A stretch of DNA of 5,228 nucleotides from contig CAMLEM010000144.1 of NCBI GenBank assembly GCA_946479005.1, positions 1 through 5,228 of the forward strand. Reading direction: 5' to 3'. The notes under the pieces are model-generated. The model saw only the letters and a program-made list of their open reading frames with translations, made no database searches and was not told the origin of the DNA. Shown piece by piece: positions 1 to 5,228 of the stretch; positions within the stretch are counted from its first letter, which is position 1; every line of letters starts with the position of its first letter. Both the position numbers and the translations under genes were made by a program. Source of the DNA: an uncultured Chitinophagaceae bacterium (GTDB lineage: Bacteria; Bacteroidota; Bacteroidia; Chitinophagales; Chitinophagaceae).

Positions 1-257
1 TAAACATCATCCATCCCGGTTCTTTCCCGCAGGATGCGATACGAAGCTGTTTCCAGGTCTTCATCCGGCCTGACCAGGTCACCTAATAAAGAATAAAGAC
101 CTTCGAACTCTTCGAGATCGGATTTTATGAGAAGGACCTTTAACTCCTTATCCTCGTAGCCGAAGATCACACAGTCCACGGAGATGGCGATGTTGAAGTA
201 GTCGAGGTGGCTGATCTTTTCAATTTGCGCGTTTTTGAGCGCCAGTGCTTTTTCCAT
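1..257 (-). CDS. NUDIX-fold transcriptional regulator (NrtR/AraR-like), partial: N-terminal 85 codons
   Basis: The reading frame opens with ATG at 257-255 and stays open to the window edge, so the C-terminal part is missing. Residues 20-45 (YFNIAISVDCVIFGYEDKEL, then KVLLIK) are the first strands of a NUDIX fold as found in Bacteroidetes NUDIX-type regulators. The Nudix box (GX5EX7REUXEEXGU) aligns at residues 60-82, but the first Gly is Asp60 and the catalytic REUXEE is R74-I-L-R-E-R79, so two of the three catalytic glutamates are lost. In the NrtR/AraR family such a domain senses a nucleotide or sugar ligand, and a winged helix-turn-helix follows it; that part would lie beyond the left edge and is not seen. 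The gene lies 11 bp after the amylase stop (gap AAACTGAACTG, no Shine-Dalgarno), which suggests co-transcription and control of alpha-glucan use. No in-frame ATG was found close upstream. A divergent NUDIX hydrolase is the alternative. The NUDIX fold is confident; regulator role and ligand are inferred. Confidence 0.85.
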   Translation of the reverse strand, partial: MEKALALKNAQIEKISHLDYFNIAISVDCVIFGYEDKELKVLLIKSDLEEFEGLYSLLGDLVRPDEDLETASYRILRERTGMDDV

Positions 258-268
258 CAGTTCAGTTT

Positions 269-3163
269 TTATTGTATAATGATCCGCAAAGAGACCAGGT
301 GAGTGCCCGATCGAATTTTGAGATAATAAACTCCACCGGGTAAACGATTTATTTGATCCGTCAGGGGCAATAAATGCCGGCCCCTGTTCAGTGTCGACTG
401 GAAAATTCTTTTTAGTTCCTGGCCCGCCACATTATGCAGCGTAACCTGCAATGTCCCTGCCTGCGGAAGGTAAACATCCAGGTTTATCATTCCCGATGAA
501 GGGTTGGGATAGGCATTTGCCTGCAGCTCATTCGGGCTTGAGACCGGGTCGATCACGGGTGTGGTCACCGCGTTCACGAGGTTGCGGTTCAGAAAAACGT
601 GGTACTCACCGGGCTGGAGGGTCATCGACTGAGCGCCGCCCGTTGAAGTAAATGTTCCTCCCTGCAGGTAATTGTACCAGGTACCTGCTACCGGCAAACT
701 GAAGTTCGCGGTCTGGGCGTTGACATCGAAATTGCCAACCACGAATAAAATGGATGTGTCATTGGCACTTCTCACCAGCAGGGTCCGGATCGCCCCGTTA
801 AGCTGGTGGCCCATATTGATGTTATTGCCATTAAAAACATCCTTATACCATCCGTGAAAACGGAGTTTGTTCATCGCCGAAAAAATATCAAACAGTCTTT
901 TTCTCTGGATCACGTCCTTATAGTCCCAGCGGATCGGTTTTTTATCAAGGCGACAATTGGGATCCACTGTTCCGTTTACGCAGCGGTTGATGGAAAAATC
1001 ATAACCAAGCTCTCCAAATTCCCAGATCATCTTCGGGCCGGGAGCCGCCAGGAAGAAGGAAGCACAGAGCTCCACGCGTTTCAGGCCTGTGTTCAGGTCC
1101 CGCACATTATGATTCGCATTGGAACTGTTCCCAAAATTCAGATTCTTATACATCAGCCGTTCCTCGTCGTGGCTTTCCATGTAACCCACCAGGTGAGGCT
1201 GGGTGAATCCTCTCACATTATACAGATACCTCTCGAAGTTGGAATTCGATCCTGTGATCCAGCCCATCGAAGCTTCGGAAAAATTGAAATTCGCGTTGCC
1301 CCAGAGTAACATCCCATAATTGGAAAGCTCCACCTCTTCGTTATCATCTGCAAAATGTTCCAGGATCACATAGCTGCCGGGAGATTTCAGCTGGCAGGTA
1401 TCATAATATCTTTTCCAAATGGCCACCCGGCTCGCATCGTACTGGCTCCAGAGACCCACATTGGAGCCGGAATTGGTTTGGGTGAATCCCTTGGAAAGAT
1501 CGAAACGGAAACCGTCGAGTTTATATTCCTGCAACCAGTGCTCGACCACCCGGCTGGTGAAATAACGGGTTCGTAAACTTTCGTGGTTGAAATCATTGAA
1601 AACATTGAAGGGATGGGTAGCGTTCACGTTCAGCCAGGGATTATCCGGCGCAGGCTGACTGGTAGCGGTATTCCAGTACAGGGCAGCCAGCGGGTTAAGA
1701 CCGGTTGTGTGATTCAGCGCGATATCCATTATCACCGCGATGCCGTTGCTATGACAACTATCAACGAATCGTTTCAAAGAATTCTTCGGGCCATAATATT
1801 TATCCGGCGCCAGGAAGAAATCAGGATTATATCCCCAGCTTTCATTTCCTTCGAATTCATTGAAGGGCATTATCTCGATGGCGTTCACGCCCAGTCTTTT
1901 CAGGTAACTGAGCGTGTCGCGCAGGGAATTCCAGTCGTGAGCGGCGAGGAAATCCCTCAATAACAATTCATACACCACCAGGTTTCTTTTATCCGGGCGG
2001 GAGAATGTATTATTCGTCCAGCTGTACGCGGGAGGGGCTGTCTGCAGGAGACTCACGATGCCGCTGGTAGCTGTTGGATAGGGTTTGATCCCGGGGTAAG
2101 TGGCTGCGCTGATGCCTCCATCGTTCCAGGGATCCAGGATCTTTTCTGAATAAGGCTCCGCCACTTTCAGGGTGCCGTCCACCAGGTATTGAAAGGCGTA
2201 TTCCTGCCCCGGGGTCAGGCCGGTAATCCGAAGCCACCAGTAATTTCCATCCGGGGTTTTGTTCATCACGTAATTATTCTGCTCCACCCAATTGCTGCCT
2301 GCAAACTCCCCGATCACGGAAACCCTTGTCTTCCCCGGCGCAAAGAGCACCAATACCACGGAAGTATTTCCGGCTTCGTAGTTGATCCCATCTCTCACGC
2401 CGGCAGGCAATGGGGCCACGTTGGGAGCGGCTGCCACGAAGAACTGGAAACTTTGTGTGCGAGTGACCGAACCATCATTGGCCTCGAGTACCACCGTTTG
2501 GTTTCCCGAGCTTGTCAGTGTGGGAGTTGATGTCAGCGTGGTTGCATTCGAGGCAGACTGGATCTCCACCCCGTTCAGGAACCATTTCATCGTGGATGGC
2601 TTGTTCGCTGCCCCTTTGAGGGTAATGTTATCGCCCACCTGTTTTACGATCGGCTCCGGAAGAGGATTGAACAGGGGCTGAAAAAAAGGTTCTTCAATGA
2701 ATACAGCCAGGGTGTTATCATAAACGGGTACATACATATCGGACCCGTCTGCATTTCTCTGTACCCGGCTCCCATCCGCATTTCGGAAAAGGATCGCGAC
2801 CTTCTGTATCGTTTCACCAGCAGGCACTCCGTAATAAGCACGGATATTGGTGATATCGAATCTCCATTTATTGGATCCCAGATAGGTAGCCAGTAATTGG
2901 GGATTGGGCTGGTTGAAATTCTGGTTGAACTTTACATAACGCCAGTCGTTGGGTGCGGTGCTCAGGTTGGTGATGACACCGGTGTGAACATAAACGCCCC
3001 CTGTGGGTGTGTAATTCAGGAGCCCCTGGTTTCCTTTGGCGGCATCCACAGTAATCGAAAGATTGTCGTTGTCCTTCGGGAAAACCCCTGTCCAGGTCAG
3101 CAGCTGGGCGGTACAGCCATATGAAAACACCACTGCACCGAGAAGCAACATCAATTTTTTCAT
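269..3163 (-). CDS. Secreted GH13 alpha-amylase-family glycoside hydrolase with T9SS type A sorting domain
   Basis: This is a complete 964-residue enzyme predicted to cleave (or rearrange) alpha-1,4-glucans such as starch or glycogen outside the cell. Residues 1-19 form a signal peptide (MKK, hydrophobic core, CTA|Q cleavage likely). Residues about 55-156 are an N-terminal module recurrent in Bacteroidetes amylases (VYVHTGVIT, DWRYVKF, YYGVP, FRNADGS). Residues 165-244 look Ig-like. Residues 255-349 are an E-set/CBM48-like domain. The GH13 barrel spans about 390-770, followed by a beta domain to about 860. The conserved GH13 regions are intact: D480-N484-H485 (region I), R553 and nucleophile D555 (GFRFD), acid/base E602 (ILEHF), and H665-D666 (ESHD). 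C728 and C737 could form a disulfide. Residues 880-964 carry the sorting domain (YPNPSSG near the start, GGVYYLKI near the end), so export to the surface or medium by T9SS is expected. The NUDIX regulator follows after 11 bp. The exact specificity (amylase, pullulanase-like or transferase) cannot be read from the sequence. Confidence 0.95.
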   Translation of the reverse strand: MKKLMLLLGAVVFSYGCTAQLLTWTGVFPKDNDNLSITVDAAKGNQGLLNYTPTGGVYVHTGVITNLSTAPNDWRYVKFNQNFNQPNPQLLATYLGSNKWRFDITNIRAYYGVPAGETIQKVAILFRNADGSRVQRNADGSDMYVPVYDNTLAVFIEEPFFQPLFNPLPEPIVKQVGDNITLKGAANKPSTMKWFLNGVEIQSASNATTLTSTPTLTSSGNQTVVLEANDGSVTRTQSFQFFVAAAPNVAPLPAGVRDGINYEAGNTSVVLVLFAPGKTRVSVIGEFAGSNWVEQNNYVMNKTPDGNYWWLRITGLTPGQEYAFQYLVDGTLKVAEPYSEKILDPWNDGGISAATYPGIKPYPTATSGIVSLLQTAPPAYSWTNNTFSRPDKRNLVVYELLLRDFLAAHDWNSLRDTLSYLKRLGVNAIEIMPFNEFEGNESWGYNPDFFLAPDKYYGPKNSLKRFVDSCHSNGIAVIMDIALNHTTGLNPLAALYWNTATSQPAPDNPWLNVNATHPFNVFNDFNHESLRTRYFTSRVVEHWLQEYKLDGFRFDLSKGFTQTNSGSNVGLWSQYDASRVAIWKRYYDTCQLKSPGSYVILEHFADDNEEVELSNYGMLLWGNANFNFSEASMGWITGSNSNFERYLYNVRGFTQPHLVGYMESHDEERLMYKNLNFGNSSNANHNVRDLNTGLKRVELCASFFLAAPGPKMIWEFGELGYDFSINRCVNGTVDPNCRLDKKPIRWDYKDVIQRKRLFDIFSAMNKLRFHGWYKDVFNGNNINMGHQLNGAIRTLLVRSANDTSILFVVGNFDVNAQTANFSLPVAGTWYNYLQGGTFTSTGGAQSMTLQPGEYHVFLNRNLVNAVTTPVIDPVSSPNELQANAYPNPSSGMINLDVYLPQAGTLQVTLHNVAGQELKRIFQSTLNRGRHLLPLTDQINRLPGGVYYLKIRSGTHLVSLRIIIQ

Positions 3164-3260
3164 TGCAAGCCGTTATTGTTTCCGAAGATAGTGAAATATG
3201 TACTGAAAACACATTAGGTAAAAAGGATTTTTATACCCCCTCCTTTTATCTTTATGGTCT
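3164..3260. promoter_or_regulatory. Divergent intergenic region between the amylase and ligA
   Basis: These 97 bp separate two divergently transcribed starts and so should hold the promoters of both genes. It is AT-rich and includes a pyrimidine run (ccccctccttttatcttt) just before the ligA start. I find no good match to the Bacteroidetes sigma-ABfr consensus (TTG about 19 bp before TAnnTTTG) on either strand. The best plus-strand candidate is TTG at 3176-3178 with TATGTACTG at 3197-3205, which is weak. No Shine-Dalgarno precedes either start at a useful distance; the AGGAGGGGG string on the minus strand lies about 80 bases from the amylase ATG. An imperfect dyad GTG-N6-GTAC-N6-CAC lies at 3191-3212. 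The promoter role is inferred from gene orientation only. Confidence 0.45.
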
Positions 3261-5228
3261 ATGTATTCCAAAGAGGTCACCAAAGAGATGCAGAAGCTCT
3301 CTTCCGAGCTGGTTCGGAAGGAAAGATCAGGGGGGATCCCGGAAAAGGACATCCAGCACCTGAGAGACGTTCTCCAATTCCACGAGCACCGGTATTACAT
3401 TCTCCACGAACCGCTATTGTCGGACCAGGAATATGATAACCTTTTCACGGCATTACGGCGGATGGAAGAAAAGGATCCGTCGCTGGTGACCCCTGATTCT
3501 CCCACACAGAGAGTGGCGGGCGGGTTGACAAAGGAATTCCCCACAGTGCAGCACCTGGTGCCGATGCTCTCTCTGGATAATTCGTACAGCAGCGACGATC
3601 TCCTGGCCTTCGACAAAAAGATCCGCGATGCAACCGGCTTGAAGACGGTCGAATATTGCGTAGAACCCAAGTTCGACGGGGGCAGTATTTCCCTCGTGTA
3701 TGAGGATGATATGCTCGTACGTGGCGCGACGCGCGGCGACGGCGTGGAAGGTGATGAAGTGACGGCGAACATCCGCCAGATCCGTTCGCTTCCGCTCTCC
3801 GCGAAGTTTTCACGATATGGTTTGCAGCAGGTGGAAATAAGAGGCGAAGTGCTGATCAACAAAACGAATTTCGCCGCCTATAACCAGCAGCTCGTGGAAC
3901 AGGGGCTGGCGCCCCTGGCCAACCCGAGGAATGCCGCTGCCGGAACGCTCAGGATAAAGGATCCCGCGGAAGCCCGGAGAAGAAAGCTCGAAGCCTTTGT
4001 ATATCACGTGAGCGATTTTTCCCTCCTCCGCGGAAAGGCGGAGCCACGGGAACTAAAAACGCACGCCGGCTCTCTTACGATGTTATGGGATCTTGGCTTC
4101 CGAAGCCCGGAAAAAGAAAAAAGAGTATTGAAAGGGATCGAGGCCGTGATCGGGTACTGTAACGAATTCGAAAAGGAAAGAGACGAGCTTCCATACGAAA
4201 TCGATGGAATGGTGATCAAGGTGAATGATACATCCCTGCAGGACCAGCTGGGAATGACCTCGCATCATCCCCGCTGGGCCATTGCTTTCAAGTTCAAGGC
4301 CAGGCAGGGAACGAGCACGCTGGTGAGCGTGGAGTACCAGGTAGGCAGAACCGGCACCATCACGCCCGTGGCCAAGATCACCCCGGTGCACATTGGAGGT
4401 GTAACGGTATCATCCATCTCCCTGTTCAACGAGGACGTGATCCGGGAAAAAGATCTGCGCATTGGCGACCGGGTGCTGGTGGAAAGGGCAGGCGACGTTA
4501 TCCCGTATATCGTCCGCTCGCTTTCCGAATCAAGAAAAGGAAGCGAAAAAAAGATCACGTTTCCCAAAAACTGCCCCGTTTGCAACAGCAAGCTTTTTAA
4601 AGAAGAGGCTGAAGCCGCCTGGCGTTGTGTGAACATTGAATGCCCCGCGCAGGTGGTGGAAAGGATCATTCATTTTGTGAGCAAGGATGCAATGGACATC
4701 CGCGGGTTCGGCGATGCCAATATCAGGAAGTTTTACGAGCTCGGCTTGCTGCACGACATTCCGGGCATTTACCGGCTTGACTATGAAAAGATCGGTAAGC
4801 TGGAAGGGTTCGGTGAGCGGTCGATCGAGAAACTGAAAGAGGCCATTGAGAGATCCAAGAAACAACCATTGCACCGCCTGGTCTTCGCGCTCGGTATCCG
4901 CTTCGTTGGGGAAACGACAGCCAAGACCCTTGCACAGGCGATAAATCAATTGAGTGATCTTGAAGATTTCTCAGAGGAGGCCCTTCGATCGCTGGAAGAT
5001 GTCGGACCCAAGGTAGCGGGAAGCATCTACCAGTTCTTCCACAACAGGAACAATTTGAAAATGCTTCGGGAGCTCAGTGAACTGGGATTGGAAATGAGGA
5101 ACCTCAAGAAGGAACTCTCCGGGAGCGGAAGCCTCAAGGGCCAAACCTTTCTTTTTACCGGAACCCTTCCCACACTGAAAAGGAGTGAGGCCGAAGCCCT
5201 TGCTGAATCCCAGGGCGGGCAGATACTC
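3261..5228 (+). CDS. ligA: NAD-dependent DNA ligase LigA, partial at the 3' end
   Basis: LigA seals 3'-OH/5'-phosphate nicks using NAD+, joining Okazaki fragments and completing repair in the cytoplasm. The 656 codons read without a stop to the window edge. Domain Ia is at about 33-95 (HRYYILHEPLLSDQEYD, then TPDSPTQRVAG). The adenylation domain has lysine K137 in KFDG (the KxDG motif), E192-I-R-G-E, NPRNAAAGTLR (221-231), E313-I-D-G-M-V-I-K320 and K344 in AIAFKF. The OB fold has VGRTGTITPVA (361-371) and AGDVIP (410-415). The zinc finger is complete (C438, C441, C456, C461). Helix-hairpin-helix repeats fill about 470-610, and a BRCT domain begins near 624 (LKGQTFLFTGTLP) and is truncated; roughly 40 residues are probably missing. 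ATG 3261 is the first in-frame start after a stop at 3219; it gives an N-terminus about 23 residues longer than E. coli LigA, as in other Bacteroidetes. M10 is a less likely start. The gene is divergent from the amylase, with no functional link expected. Confidence 0.98.
   Translation, partial: MYSKEVTKEMQKLSSELVRKERSGGIPEKDIQHLRDVLQFHEHRYYILHEPLLSDQEYDNLFTALRRMEEKDPSLVTPDSPTQRVAGGLTKEFPTVQHLVPMLSLDNSYSSDDLLAFDKKIRDATGLKTVEYCVEPKFDGGSISLVYEDDMLVRGATRGDGVEGDEVTANIRQIRSLPLSAKFSRYGLQQVEIRGEVLINKTNFAAYNQQLVEQGLAPLANPRNAAAGTLRIKDPAEARRRKLEAFVYHVSDFSLLRGKAEPRELKTHAGSLTMLWDLGFRSPEKEKRVLKGIEAVIGYCNEFEKERDELPYEIDGMVIKVNDTSLQDQLGMTSHHPRWAIAFKFKARQGTSTLVSVEYQVGRTGTITPVAKITPVHIGGVTVSSISLFNEDVIREKDLRIGDRVLVERAGDVIPYIVRSLSESRKGSEKKITFPKNCPVCNSKLFKEEAEAAWRCVNIECPAQVVERIIHFVSKDAMDIRGFGDANIRKFYELGLLHDIPGIYRLDYEKIGKLEGFGERSIEKLKEAIERSKKQPLHRLVFALGIRFVGETTAKTLAQAINQLSDLEDFSEEALRSLEDVGPKVAGSIYQFFHNRNNLKMLRELSELGLEMRNLKKELSGSGSLKGQTFLFTGTLPTLKRSEAEALAESQGGQIL

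Noticed and set aside
806..1309. 167-codon open frame on the plus strand inside the amylase gene
   Set aside because: It is antisense to the GH13 catalytic region (regions III and IV map here), shows no recognisable domain and is explained by codon constraint on the real gene.
269..3163. Whether the amylase has lost activity through a missing catalytic residue
   Set aside because: All GH13 key residues are present (D480, H485, R553, D555, E602, H665, D666), so the enzyme is expected to be active.
3217..3237. Possible hairpin GGTAAAAAGGATTTTTATACC
   Set aside because: The stem is imperfect and AT-rich with a bulge, and it sits between two divergent starts where a terminator is not expected.
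3121..3363. Small plus-strand frame (80 codons) spanning the intergenic region into ligA
   Set aside because: It overlaps the amylase signal peptide region and the ligA N-terminus in another frame; no homology is recognised and the LigA frame clearly holds the coding sequence there.
3395..3862. 155-codon open frame on the minus strand opposite the start of ligA
   Set aside because: It overlaps the conserved LigA adenylation domain in antisense; the Ser/Arg-rich composition is typical of a shadow frame.
4530..4949. 139-codon open frame on the minus strand opposite the zinc-finger and HhH part of ligA
   Set aside because: It is antisense to well-conserved LigA sequence, has no recognisable motif or independent start context, and neighbouring overlapping frames look alike.

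Overview
The window looks like ordinary chromosome from a Bacteroidota bacterium, most likely near Chitinophagaceae/Sphingobacteriia. This placement is inferred from three things: a C-terminal type IX secretion (T9SS) sorting domain, which is largely confined to this phylum; a NUDIX-type sugar regulator of the Bacteroidetes kind; and a LigA whose N-terminal extension and active-site wording resemble those of Chitinophaga relatives. Starts lack Shine-Dalgarno sequences, also usual for the phylum. No mobile element, CRISPR array, tRNA, rRNA or recognisable riboswitch is visible.

Layout: two genes run leftwards and one runs rightwards from a short shared intergenic region. Positions 1-257 (minus) hold the first 85 codons of a NUDIX-fold protein cut by the left edge; its degenerate Nudix box points to a transcription regulator rather than a hydrolase. 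Positions 269-3163 (minus) hold a complete 964-residue, multidomain GH13 alpha-amylase-family enzyme with a signal peptide and a T9SS type A sorting domain. Positions 3164-3260 are a 97-bp divergent intergenic region. Positions 3261-5228 (plus) hold 656 codons of NAD-dependent DNA ligase (ligA), cut inside its BRCT domain by the right edge.

How they work together: the amylase and the NUDIX protein are separated by only 11 bp with no terminator, so they are probably co-transcribed. They plausibly form a small starch/alpha-glucan module, with an exported enzyme and a sugar-sensing regulator. LigA is a housekeeping replication/repair enzyme and appears to be an unrelated neighbour. I see no convincing evidence of a new biological system; the most informative local point is the amylase plus degenerate-NUDIX pairing.
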